A stretch of DNA of 19,826 nt. Origin: JAFDVN01 sp964472275 (GTDB lineage: Bacteria; Acidobacteriota; Holophagae; Holophagales; Holophagaceae). This document shows, in pieces, positions 1 to 6,779 of this stretch. Every line of letters begins with the position of its first letter. The stretch's first letter is position 1. A program made the translations under genes and the position numbers. The notes under the pieces are model-generated. The model was given only the letters and a program-made list of their open reading frames with translations, made no database searches and was not told the origin of the DNA. Location: assembly GCA_964472275.1 (NCBI GenBank), contig CAYYJN010000036.1:1-19826 (forward strand). Direction: 5' to 3'.

Positions 1-2528
1 TGAAGGCGGAGGCCGGCGACGCGATCCTGCTCACGCGGATGGGCGACTTCTACGAGATCATCGGCGAGGACGCGGTGAAGGCCGCGCCGGCGCTGGAGAT
101 CGCGCTGACCGTGCGCGGGCGCGGCACGGAGTCGGAGGCGCCTATGTGCGGCGTGCCGCACTTCGCGCTCGAAGGCTACCTTCCGAAGCTGCTGGCCGCG
201 GGTTTCAGCGCGGCCATCGCCGAGCCCACCGCGAAGCCCGATGAAGTGAAGGGCATCCTGCCCCGCGCCATCATCCGCATCATCACGCCGGGCACCTGGT
301 TGGACGACGATGGCCGCTGGCTCTGCGCGCTGCATCGCCTTGGCTCCGCCTGGGGCCTGGCGCTGCTCCAGCTCGCCTCAGGCCAGCTCCGCGTGGTGCC
401 CGGCGAAGGCGAGGAGGCGCTGGCCGCGACCCTGGAGCGCCTGGGCCCCCACGAACTGATCCTCGCCGAGGACGCCGTCTCGCCCCTGCCGGAGACGCCC
501 GCCACGCGTTTGCCTCTGTGGCGCTTCGAAGCCTCGCGGGCGCGGCAGCAGGTGCTCGCCTTCTTCGGCTGGAAGCATCTGGAAGGCGTCGGCCTCGATC
601 CCTTCCCAGCCGCGCTCGGCGCGCTGGCGGCGCTGCTGGACGAAGTGGAGCGCACGCAAAAGGGAAAGCCCGCGCACCTGCAGGGCGTCTCGCTGGAGCT
701 GGGCGCGACGGGGCCGTTGCTGGACGCGACGAGCGCGCGGCACCTCGAAGTCTTCGCCAACTCCCTCGACGGCTCGAAGGTCGGCAGCCTCCTCGCCCTC
801 CTGGACGGCTGCCGCACGCGCATGGGCTCGCGCCTCCTGCGCGATTGGCTGGATCAACCGCTCCGCGACCGCGATGCGCTCGAAGCGCGCTGGCGTCAGG
901 TCGCGTGGCTCACGGACGATGGCCGCCGCGGCCCCATCCAGAATCTCCTCAAGGGCCTCCCCGACTTCGACCGCATCCTCGGCCGCGTGGCCCTCGGTCT
1001 CGCGACCGCTCCGGAGCTGGCTAACCTCCGCGAAGGCCTTTCGCAGGCTTCGCGCATTCCCTCGCTCCTCGATGAACTCGGCTTCCTCGAAGACGCGGCT
1101 TCCCTCGGCCTCTGGGAGCGCGGCACGCCCATCTGCGCGGACCTGCGCGACGAACTCTCGCGCGTGCTCGCGGAAGCGCCGCCCCTCGATCTCGAAAAGG
1201 GCGGGACCATCCGCGAAGGCGTGGAGGCGGAGCTGGACGCGGTGCGCCGCCTGGCCGGGGACGCCAAGCAGGTGATGCTGGAGCTGGAGGCGGAGGAGCG
1301 CGAGCGCAGCGGCATCGGCAGCCTCAAGATCAAGCACACGCGCGTCTTCGGCTACCACTTCGAAGTGACGAAGTCGAACCTGGGCGCGGTGCCGCCCCAC
1401 TTCATCCGCAAGCAGACCCTCGCCAACGCCGAGCGCTTCACCACCGAGAAGCTCATGGCCTTCGAGCAGCGCCTGCTCAGCGCCGAGACGGATCAGATGA
1501 AGCTGGAGGCGAAGCTCTTCAAAGGGCTCCTCGACACGGTGCTCGCCGCCCGCGCCGAGCTCACGGCCTTCTCCCAGGCCCTCGCGCGGCTGGACCTGCT
1601 GGCCGCCTTCGCCGAGAAGGCCCGCCACGGCGGCTGGACGCGGCCCCAGCTCGCGGACGACCGGGGCCTCTCGCTATCGGCCGCGCGGCATCCGATGCTC
1701 GAAAGCCGTCTGGGCCGCGAATGCATCCCCAACGAGCTGGAGCTGCCCGAAGCGCAGCCCATGGCCGTCGTCACCGGCCCGAACATGGGCGGCAAGTCCA
1801 CCTTCCTCCGCACTGCCGCGCTGCTCGTCGTGCTGGCCCAGACCGGCTCCTTCGTGCCCGCCGAAAGGATGGCCTTCGGCCTCGTGGACCGCATCTTCAC
1901 GCGCATCGGCGCTTCCGACTTTTTGCAGAAGGGCCAGTCCACCTTCATGGTGGAGATGACGGAGACCGCCCGCATCCTCAACCAGGCGACGAGCCGCTCG
2001 CTGGTGATCCTCGACGAGATCGGCCGCGGCACCTCCACGCGGGACGGCCTCGCCCTCGCGGAAGCCATCGCCTTGCACCTTCGCGACCTCAAGGGCGGCG
2101 CGCCGCGCACGCTCTTCGCGACCCACTACTTCGAGCTGACTTCGCTGGGCGAGGATCCGCGCATCCAGAACCTCCATGTGGAAGTGCAGGAATGGGAGGA
2201 GCAGCTGCTCTTCCTCCACCGCATCCAGGAAGGCCCCGCGGACCGCAGCTACGGCATCCAGGTCGCGCGCCTCGCGGGCCTGCCGAAGGCCGTCATCCAG
2301 AAGGCGCGGGCGATCATGGCGGCGATGCCGGAGGCGCATCTGGAACGGGCCCCGGACCTCGGGCCTCGGGCCTCGGGCCTTGAGCCTCGGGCTCCGGTAC
2401 AACAACCGCTGTTCCTGGAGCCGGACCCGGACCCCATCCGCACGGAGCTGGACGGACTGAACCTCAACGAGATGACGCCGATGGAGGCGCTGGTGTGGTT
2501 GTCGCTGAAACAGAAGCAGGGCCGTTAG
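1..2528 (+). CDS. mutS: DNA mismatch repair protein MutS (5' end outside window)
   Basis: MutS binds mispaired bases as a dimer and uses ATP to recruit MutL in cytoplasmic mismatch repair. The frame is open from base 3; about 20 N-terminal residues probably lie off the left edge, because the mismatch-contacting motif GDFYE (Phe and Glu at bases 48-56) is already near the start. Counting from the ATG at 39, the Walker A motif GPNMGGKST is residues 580-588 and Walker B LVILDE ends at Asp659-Glu660, followed by GRGTST. The C-terminal MTPMEALVWL segment is the usual end of MutS1. Between the ATPase and this tail, residues about 771-787 are encoded by an array of 7-base repeats, giving a Gly/Pro/Arg/Ala-rich linker that does not look like normal family sequence. 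The internal ATG at 39 is not the real start. No mutL is visible nearby. Confidence 0.97.
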   Translation, partial: KAEAGDAILLTRMGDFYEIIGEDAVKAAPALEIALTVRGRGTESEAPMCGVPHFALEGYLPKLLAAGFSAAIAEPTAKPDEVKGILPRAIIRIITPGTWLDDDGRWLCALHRLGSAWGLALLQLASGQLRVVPGEGEEALAATLERLGPHELILAEDAVSPLPETPATRLPLWRFEASRARQQVLAFFGWKHLEGVGLDPFPAALGALAALLDEVERTQKGKPAHLQGVSLELGATGPLLDATSARHLEVFANSLDGSKVGSLLALLDGCRTRMGSRLLRDWLDQPLRDRDALEARWRQVAWLTDDGRRGPIQNLLKGLPDFDRILGRVALGLATAPELANLREGLSQASRIPSLLDELGFLEDAASLGLWERGTPICADLRDELSRVLAEAPPLDLEKGGTIREGVEAELDAVRRLAGDAKQVMLELEAEERERSGIGSLKIKHTRVFGYHFEVTKSNLGAVPPHFIRKQTLANAERFTTEKLMAFEQRLLSAETDQMKLEAKLFKGLLDTVLAARAELTAFSQALARLDLLAAFAEKARHGGWTRPQLADDRGLSLSAARHPMLESRLGRECIPNELELPEAQPMAVVTGPNMGGKSTFLRTAALLVVLAQTGSFVPAERMAFGLVDRIFTRIGASDFLQKGQSTFMVEMTETARILNQATSRSLVILDEIGRGTSTRDGLALAEAIALHLRDLKGGAPRTLFATHYFELTSLGEDPRIQNLHVEVQEWEEQLLFLHRIQEGPADRSYGIQVARLAGLPKAVIQKARAIMAAMPEAHLERAPDLGPRASGLEPRAPVQQPLFLEPDPDPIRTELDGLNLNEMTPMEALVWLSLKQKQGR
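2350..2398 (+). repeat. Heptanucleotide array inside mutS
   Basis: Seven 7-base units lie in a row: CCCCGGA, three perfect CCTCGGG (2357-2377), CCTTGAG, CCTCGGG and CTCCGGT. The array is read in frame as a low-complexity linker near the MutS C-terminus. The same unit occurs at 6720-6747, 16820-16854 and 18603-18630, so this is a dispersed repeat family, not chance codon use. Confidence 0.85.
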
Positions 2529-2563
2529 GCGCGCCTCGCCCAAACTCCAGTCTCCAGCCTGCT

Positions 2564-3031
2564 TCACCACCGATGAAACGCCGGATGCCCTTCCTTCACG
2601 GCGACGAAGGTGCCGCGGCAGGTGGCGCAGATCTGGCCGCCGGCTTCCAGGGTCGCTTCGATGAGGGCGCGGTCCGCGCTGGATTCGGCGACGACGGCGC
2701 GGAGGGTGATGAGTTCGCCGCTGGGCGTGGGGCGCTTGAGCTTCACATGGAAGTCCGCCGTGACCGTGCAAGGCGGCGTGGTGGCGCCCGCCTTCGTCAT
2801 CAGGTGCCACGCGGCAGTCCAGTTGGAGTGGCAGTCCAGCAGCGCGCCGATGATGCCGCCATTGAGCATGCCGGGGAAGGCTTCGTGGTGCGGCTCGGCG
2901 CGCCATTCGGCGATCACGGAACCATCGCCGGTTGGAAAGCTGCGGATGCGCAGACCCTTGTCGTTGGCCGGGCCGCAGCCGAAGCAGGCGTTGTGGAGCG
3001 CGTAGCGTTCCTGGAGGCTCGGACCGTTCAT
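2564..3031 (-). CDS. PaaI/THEM4-like hotdog-fold thioesterase
   Basis: A 155-residue protein of the single-domain hotdog thioesterase type, expected to hydrolyse an acyl-CoA in the cytoplasm; the substrate cannot be told. The motif CFGCGPAN (residues 16-23) and the helix motif GMLNGGIIGALLD (54-66, with the likely catalytic Asp66) are typical of PaaI-like proteins. The frame continues upstream to an ATG at 3094, but I chose 3031: CACCT at 3038-3042 reads as AGGTG on the coding strand, six bases before this ATG, and the extra upstream residues are encoded by a 9-base tandem repeat, not by conserved sequence. It lies 81 bases downstream of the methyltransferase on the same strand and may be cotranscribed. 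Its stop is convergent with mutS, 35 bases away, with no clear terminator between them. Confidence 0.85.
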   Translation of the reverse strand: MNGPSLQERYALHNACFGCGPANDKGLRIRSFPTGDGSVIAEWRAEPHHEAFPGMLNGGIIGALLDCHSNWTAAWHLMTKAGATTPPCTVTADFHVKLKRPTPSGELITLRAVVAESSADRALIEATLEAGGQICATCRGTFVAVKEGHPAFHRW

Positions 3032-3037
3032 GCGGGA

Positions 3038-3042
3038 CACCT
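3038..3042 (-). promoter_or_regulatory. Ribosome binding site deciding the thioesterase start
   Basis: Reads AGGTG on the coding strand, six bases before the ATG at 3031. It supports the shorter protein over the upstream ATGs at 3055 and 3094. Confidence 0.6.
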
Positions 3043-3056
3043 GAAAAACGACCATC

Positions 3057-3083
3057 CGCAGATTACGCCGATTGCGCAGATGA
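3057..3083. repeat. 9-base tandem array (CGCAGATTA-type)
   Basis: Three consecutive 9-base units, CGCAGATTA, CGCCGATTG and CGCAGATGA, fill the short gap between the methyltransferase stop and the thioesterase start. The period and sequence differ from the heptad family. If read as protein upstream of the thioesterase it gives an Arg/Asn/Leu-rich stretch with no sign of selection. Confidence 0.7.
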
Positions 3084-3112
3084 AGGCCGGGCATTCGTGC
3101 GGCGCGATGTTC

Positions 3113-3697
3113 TCATCCCTTTGTGGCTATCCAGAGGAACTCGCGTCCGGCGCGGCGGGGATGGCTTCGCGTGGCGTCAGCGAAGAACCGCAGGTCGAAG
3201 CCCGCGCCGCGGATGAGCGCTTCCATCGCGTCGCGGGCGATGGCGAAGGGCGGGCCGACGCGGTCGCCGGTGTCGTGGAAGGCGGCGCCCATCCAGATGC
3301 CGCCGGGGGCGAGGCGGTCCCGCGCCACGGCCGCGTAGGCCTCGCGCCGCGCGGGCTCCATCGCCACGAAGCAGGTGTGGTCGAAGACGGCGTCGAAGGG
3401 CTCCGTCTCAGCGGCGAACCAGTCCTCCAATCGCCAGCGCACCACCTCGCCGTAACGGGCGCGGGCGCCTTCGATGGCCAGCGGCGCGATGTCGAACGCC
3501 TCCACGCGGAAGCCGCGCCGGGCCAGATCGGCGGCGTCGTGGCCGAACCCGCAGCCGGGCACGGCGAGGCGGGCGCCAGGCGCGAGATCCACCTCCGCCA
3601 GCAGCTCTGCCAGAAGCGGCGTGGCCCCGTCCATGTCCCAGCCGGGACGGGCCTCTGCTTCATAGATGCGGTTCCAATCCTCGGCGCCTCTGAACAT
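3113..3697 (-). CDS. Class I SAM-dependent methyltransferase, TPMT-like
   Basis: A 194-residue Rossmann-fold methyltransferase using S-adenosylmethionine. It opens with the WNRIYE segment typical of the thiopurine methyltransferase/halide methyltransferase group. Motif I is VPGCGFGHD (residues 46-54), an acidic residue that would bind the SAM ribose is Asp69 in EAFDIA, and FDAVFDHTCF (101-110) plus LAPGG (129-133) follow the family pattern. The acceptor (thiol, thiopurine, tellurite or halide) cannot be decided from sequence. Its start codon is only 17 bases from the divergent epimerase start at 3715. The thioesterase lies downstream on the same strand. Confidence 0.85.
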   Translation of the reverse strand: MFRGAEDWNRIYEAEARPGWDMDGATPLLAELLAEVDLAPGARLAVPGCGFGHDAADLARRGFRVEAFDIAPLAIEGARARYGEVVRWRLEDWFAAETEPFDAVFDHTCFVAMEPARREAYAAVARDRLAPGGIWMGAAFHDTGDRVGPPFAIARDAMEALIRGAGFDLRFFADATRSHPRRAGREFLWIATKG

Positions 3698-3702
3698 CGT
3701 TC

Positions 3703-3714
3703 TAGAATGACCGC
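3703..3714 (+). promoter_or_regulatory. Possible leaderless -10 element before the epimerase
   Basis: TAGAAT at 3703-3708 is followed by six bases and then the ATG at 3715, the geometry expected if transcription starts at the ATG itself. No Shine-Dalgarno sequence is seen. I could not find a good -35 box at 17 bases, so this is tentative. Confidence 0.35.
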
Positions 3715-4131
3715 ATGAAGCTGCTCCGCATCAACCATCTCGGGATCGCCTCGCCGGGCCTTGGCGACGCCATGGCGCGCATGGAGCGGCTCTTCGGCCG
3801 CGACGCGGACCACATCGAGGAAGTGCCCGAGCAGAAGGTGAGGACCGCCTTCTACGGGGTCGGCGAAAGCCATCTGGAATGGCTGGAAAGCACCGACTCG
3901 GAAGGCCCCATCGGCAAGTTCCTGGCGAAGCGCGGCCCCGGCATCCACCATGTCTGCTTCGAGGTGGACGACATTGACGCCGCCTGCGCGGAGCTCATGG
4001 CGAAAGGCGTGAAGATGATTGATCCCACGCCTCGGGATGGCGCCTATGGCTGCCGCGTGGCCTTCATCCACCCGAGCGAGATGGGCGGCGTGCTCGTGGA
4101 GCTGAGCCAGTCGGAAACAGGTCATGCGTAG
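3715..4131 (+). CDS. mce: Methylmalonyl-CoA epimerase
   Basis: Interconverts (S)- and (R)-methylmalonyl-CoA, the step between propionyl-CoA carboxylase and methylmalonyl-CoA mutase in propionate metabolism. The 138-residue length is standard for this vicinal-oxygen-chelate family. Two paired modules are visible. Candidate metal ligands are His8 in NHLGIA, Glu55 in HLEWLE, His78/His79 in GIHHVCFEV and Glu129 in GVLVELSQ. The stretch IDPTPRDGAYG followed by VAFIHP is also characteristic. The M28 peptidase start overlaps the end of this gene by 8 bases, so the two are probably translated from one message. No mutase or carboxylase gene is in view, so the rest of the pathway must be elsewhere. The start has no Shine-Dalgarno sequence but is fixed by the conserved N-terminus. 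Confidence 0.93.
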   Translation: MKLLRINHLGIASPGLGDAMARMERLFGRDADHIEEVPEQKVRTAFYGVGESHLEWLESTDSEGPIGKFLAKRGPGIHHVCFEVDDIDAACAELMAKGVKMIDPTPRDGAYGCRVAFIHPSEMGGVLVELSQSETGHA

Positions 4132-5491
4132 CCTCGCGCCCTTCCTGCTCACGGCGATCCTCGCGGCGGGCGATCCGGCGTCGGCGCTGCTGAAGCCGCA
4201 GGCTCCGAAAGCCTACGCCACGCTGCGCGACCTCACGACGAAGATCGGCCCGCGCCTCGAAGGGTCCGCGAAGGCGCACGAGGCCCACGCCTGGGCGACG
4301 CGCCGCTTCAAGTCGCTCGGGCTCGAAACGGGGCAGTTGAGCTTTCCGCTCGCGCACACCTGGCATCGCGGCGCAGCCAAGGCGGAGCAGGACGGCCACC
4401 CCATCCGTCTCGCCCAATGGGGCTGGACGCCGCCCACGGCGGGCGCGATCACGGCGCCGCTGGTGCTGCTGCGCTCGGCTCAAGATGTGACGCGTCTGAA
4501 GGACCGACTGAAGGGCGCCATCGTGCTCGCGGGCGCGCCCAGCACGCGCCTGGACCCGCCCGAGATGGCCCCGCCCTTGAAGGAGCACCGCGCCCCCGAA
4601 CTGGAGGAGGGCTTCCCGGTCGAAGATGTGATCTCGTCCCTGAAGGCCGCGGGCGCCCTCGCCATCCTCACGGATTCCGGAAAGTCGAAGGGCCTGCTCA
4701 ACATGAACAGCCCCTGGAAGCTCGATCCCCGTGGCCTGCCCATCGCCTTCGTGGCCCATCCCGATTACGAACGGCTTTGCGCGGCGACAGGCACGCTGAC
4801 GCTCGACCTGAGCGGCGACTTCGGTCCCGCGGGGAAGGGCTTCGACACCTGGGGCGAGATCAAGGGCTCCGAGCATCCTGAGCAATGCGTCATCCTCGGC
4901 GCGCACTTGGATAGTTGGGATCTGGCGACGGGCGCCACCGACAACGGCGCGGGCGCGGCGGCCGTGCTGGAGGCGGCGCGGCTGCTGGTGAAGACGCATG
5001 CGAAACCGAAGCGCACGATCCGCTTCATTCTCTTCGGCGGCGAGGAGCTGGGCTACCTCGGCTCCACCGCCTATGTGACATCGCAGCCGCTGGACACGAT
5101 CAGCGCCGTCTTCGTCATGGACACCGGCGCGGGCGCCATCAACGGCTTCGCGCTCCAGCACCGGCCGGAAGCCGCGAAGATCCTCATGCCGCTCTTCGCG
5201 CCGCTCGCCAAGCTGGGCGTGACGGAAACGGATCTGCGCGACGAAGGCGGCACGGACCATGTGCCCTTCGACCGCGCGGGCGTCCCCGCCTTCTGCGCCG
5301 AGCAGATCCAGCATGACTACGCGGCCATCCACCACAGTGAAGCCGACACTCTCGCCCACGCGCGGCCCGGCGAGCTGGAGCAGGCGGCGCGGGTCATGGC
5401 CTACACGGCGCTGGCGGTGGCGAACCTTCCCGCGCCCCTGCCCCGCGAGCGCGGCCCGATCACGAAGGAAGTCACGAAGGACACGCCCTGA
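4124..5491 (+). CDS. Secreted M28-family zinc peptidase
   Basis: A 455-residue exported metallopeptidase, most like bacterial aminopeptidases or carboxypeptidase Q-like proteins of family M28. A short hydrophobic signal sequence (about residues 1-17) suggests export. A PA-like insert precedes the catalytic part. Expected two-zinc ligands are all present: His261 and Asp263 (GAHLDSWD), Asp273 (GATDNGAG), the Glu307-Glu308 pair (GGEELG), Asp333 and the His403/His404 pair just before SEADT. The start overlaps the epimerase stop by 8 bases. The stop (TGA 5489-5491) shares its last base with the next ATG. It probably degrades peptides in the periplasm. The exact substrate preference (amino- or carboxypeptidase) is not readable from sequence. 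Confidence 0.92.
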   Translation: MRSLAPFLLTAILAAGDPASALLKPQAPKAYATLRDLTTKIGPRLEGSAKAHEAHAWATRRFKSLGLETGQLSFPLAHTWHRGAAKAEQDGHPIRLAQWGWTPPTAGAITAPLVLLRSAQDVTRLKDRLKGAIVLAGAPSTRLDPPEMAPPLKEHRAPELEEGFPVEDVISSLKAAGALAILTDSGKSKGLLNMNSPWKLDPRGLPIAFVAHPDYERLCAATGTLTLDLSGDFGPAGKGFDTWGEIKGSEHPEQCVILGAHLDSWDLATGATDNGAGAAAVLEAARLLVKTHAKPKRTIRFILFGGEELGYLGSTAYVTSQPLDTISAVFVMDTGAGAINGFALQHRPEAAKILMPLFAPLAKLGVTETDLRDEGGTDHVPFDRAGVPAFCAEQIQHDYAAIHHSEADTLAHARPGELEQAARVMAYTALAVANLPAPLPRERGPITKEVTKDTP

Positions 5492-5646
5492 TGGCCAAGA
5501 TCAAGTTCCGCTCCAAGCTCTACTTCAGCATCGGCGTCTGCACCGCCCTCGGCGCGGGCATCGGCGCCACCTTCGGCAACCTCGCCATCGGCGCCGGTCT
5601 CGGCGCGGCCCTCGGCGCCATCCTCAGCGCCGCGCCGAAGCGGTGA
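5491..5646 (+). CDS. Small glycine-zipper membrane peptide (51 aa)
   Basis: The ATG overlaps the M28 peptidase stop by one base (TGATG), which is typical of translational coupling. The peptide has a basic N-terminus (MAKIKFRSK), then a hydrophobic run from about residue 11 to 47 rich in GxxxG and AxxxG spacings, and ends in PKR. Such composition suggests one or two tightly packed membrane helices. I do not recognise a function. The tight coupling to the peptidase and the lack of stop codons in an otherwise tiny frame make it a real gene candidate. A composition bias of GC-rich DNA towards Gly/Ala is the main reason for doubt. Confidence 0.65.
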   Translation: MAKIKFRSKLYFSIGVCTALGAGIGATFGNLAIGAGLGAALGAILSAAPKR

Positions 5647-5685
5647 TGTGAACCAGAAGCCAAAAAGGACAAAAGAGTAAGGGCC

Positions 5686-5764
5686 ATCAACTGTGATGAA
5701 CGCTGATGAACACTGATGAACACTGATGGGACCAATCACCGTTCATCACAGTTGATTTAGTTTT
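5686..5764. terminator. 17-bp perfect inverted repeat, likely bidirectional terminator
   Basis: The arms 5686-5702 and 5740-5756 are exact reverse complements (left arm begins ATCAACTGTGATG). On the plus strand the right arm is followed by TTTAGTTTT. On the minus strand the hairpin is followed by a pyrimidine/T-rich stretch (the complement of the A-rich 5659-5677). It sits between two convergent genes, the usual place for a shared terminator. The 37-base loop is long for a classical terminator. Confidence 0.55.
5694..5729. repeat. 10-base tandem array (TGATGAACAC-type)
   Basis: Units TGATGAACGC, TGATGAACAC, TGATGAACAC and a partial TGATGG follow each other at a 10-base period. The first unit is part of the left arm of the 17-bp inverted repeat, and the rest lie in its loop. 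Being AT-rich, the array stands out clearly from the surrounding GC-rich DNA. Confidence 0.75.
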
Positions 5765-5782
5765 CTGCGCGATCTTCGCGTT

Positions 5783-6703
5783 TCAGCCCAGGAACCCCGA
5801 ATACCAATGCCACAGGGCCGGGCCGTAGAAGACGACGGCGGGCGTGGCGAGCGCCAGGAAGCAGCCGAAGGGCAACATGCTTTGGCCCTTCGCGCGGCGT
5901 AGCACCATGAGCGGGATGCCGACGGCCGCGCCGAGGGCCGCGCCGCCGAAGAGGATGCCGAGCATCGGTCCCCAGCCCCAGAAGGCGCCGAGCCAGGCGA
6001 GCATCTTGAAATCGCCCATGCCGAGCCCATCGGTCTTGCGCAGCGCCTTGTAGGTGGCGTTGAGGAGCCAGGGGCCGCCGTAGCCGAGGGCGAGGCCGAT
6101 GAGGCTCGCCTCCCAGGTGACGGCTTCGCCGAACAGCGTCCACTTGGGCGCGGGCTGGAGCCCGTTGTGCCAGAGGCTCGCCTGGAGGAAGTCCGTGAGG
6201 CCGCGGCCCGCTTGAATCGTGATCAGCTTCTCCGCGAAGAAGACTTGGGGCAGCGTGAAGAGCACGCCGAGCGCCATCAGCGGGAACTGGATCACATCCG
6301 GCAGGATCATCTCCGTAAAATCGGTGAAGAAGAGCACCAGCAGCGCGAAGCCGCAGATCACGGCCTTGAGCCAGATGAGCGTGCCGAAGGGGAAGAGCCA
6401 GATGGAGCCCGCCAGGATCACGCCGCCGAGCGCTTCCACCAGCGGGTAGCGGACCGGGATGCGCCAGCCGCAGGCCGCGCACTTCCCCCGCAGCCAGAGC
6501 CAGCCGAGGAGCGGGAGGTTGTGCCAGGGCTTGATGGGCGCCTTGCAGGACGGGCAGTGGCTGCCCTTCGTGACCACATTGCGCTCGGCCTCTTCTTCTT
6601 GAGGCAGGCGGTGGATGAGCACATTGCAGAAGGAGCCGATGATGAGCCCGAAGGGCAGCAACACCAGGGAGAGCAGCCAGGGCGGCAAGTCGAGGAAGGG
6701 CAT
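5783..6703 (-). CDS. pilD: Prepilin peptidase / N-methyltransferase (PilD, A24 family)
   Basis: Inner-membrane aspartic peptidase that removes the leader of type IV pilins or type II secretion pseudopilins and methylates the new N-terminus. The 306-residue protein has the early motif GSFCNVLIHRLP, a cytoplasmic zinc-binding loop with Cys50, Cys53, Cys75 and Cys78 (CPSC and CAAC), and the two catalytic aspartates Asp128 (FTDFTEMILPD) and Asp231 (GMGDFK). About eight hydrophobic segments are visible. A stretch of roughly 50 residues (150-200) between the two active-site motifs is longer than in the shortest homologues. No pilus structural genes are adjacent, so it may serve machinery encoded elsewhere. 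It is divergent from the cyclophilin, and the gap holds a heptad array. Confidence 0.94.
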   Translation of the reverse strand: MPFLDLPPWLLSLVLLPFGLIIGSFCNVLIHRLPQEEEAERNVVTKGSHCPSCKAPIKPWHNLPLLGWLWLRGKCAACGWRIPVRYPLVEALGGVILAGSIWLFPFGTLIWLKAVICGFALLVLFFTDFTEMILPDVIQFPLMALGVLFTLPQVFFAEKLITIQAGRGLTDFLQASLWHNGLQPAPKWTLFGEAVTWEASLIGLALGYGGPWLLNATYKALRKTDGLGMGDFKMLAWLGAFWGWGPMLGILFGGAALGAAVGIPLMVLRRAKGQSMLPFGCFLALATPAVVFYGPALWHWYSGFLG

Positions 6704-6719
6704 TCCCTAGCTTATCGGG

Positions 6720-6747
6720 CCTCGGGCCGCGGGCCACGGGCCTCGGG
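6720..6747. repeat. Heptanucleotide array between pilD and the cyclophilin gene
   Basis: Four 7-base units in a row: CCTCGGG, CCGCGGG, CCACGGG, CCTCGGG. The array fills much of the 76-base gap between two divergent genes, so it lies where promoters for both would be expected. CCGCGGG contains the palindrome CCGCGG. Confidence 0.8.
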
Positions 6748-6779
6748 AAAAGCGGCAGAATGGAGGGCTGGAGGTCCCC

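Noticed and set aside
3032..3094. Upstream extension of the thioesterase
   Set aside because: The extension is encoded by the 9-base repeat array, and a Shine-Dalgarno sequence supports the internal ATG at 3031.
3701..3708. TCTAGAAT region as a stress-regulator operator (TTCTAGAA palindrome)
   Set aside because: Only 8 bases of symmetry, expected by chance; better read as part of a -10 element.
2495..3718. Long plus-strand open frame of about 400 codons opposite the thioesterase and methyltransferase
   Set aside because: It is antisense to two genes with clear family motifs, has low-complexity Gly/Ala/Arg composition and no family features. Such frames are common in GC-rich DNA.
4025..4040. 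Single CCTCGGG unit in the epimerase gene as another heptad copy
   Set aside because: Only one unit, encoding the conserved PRDGA part of the protein; not tandem.
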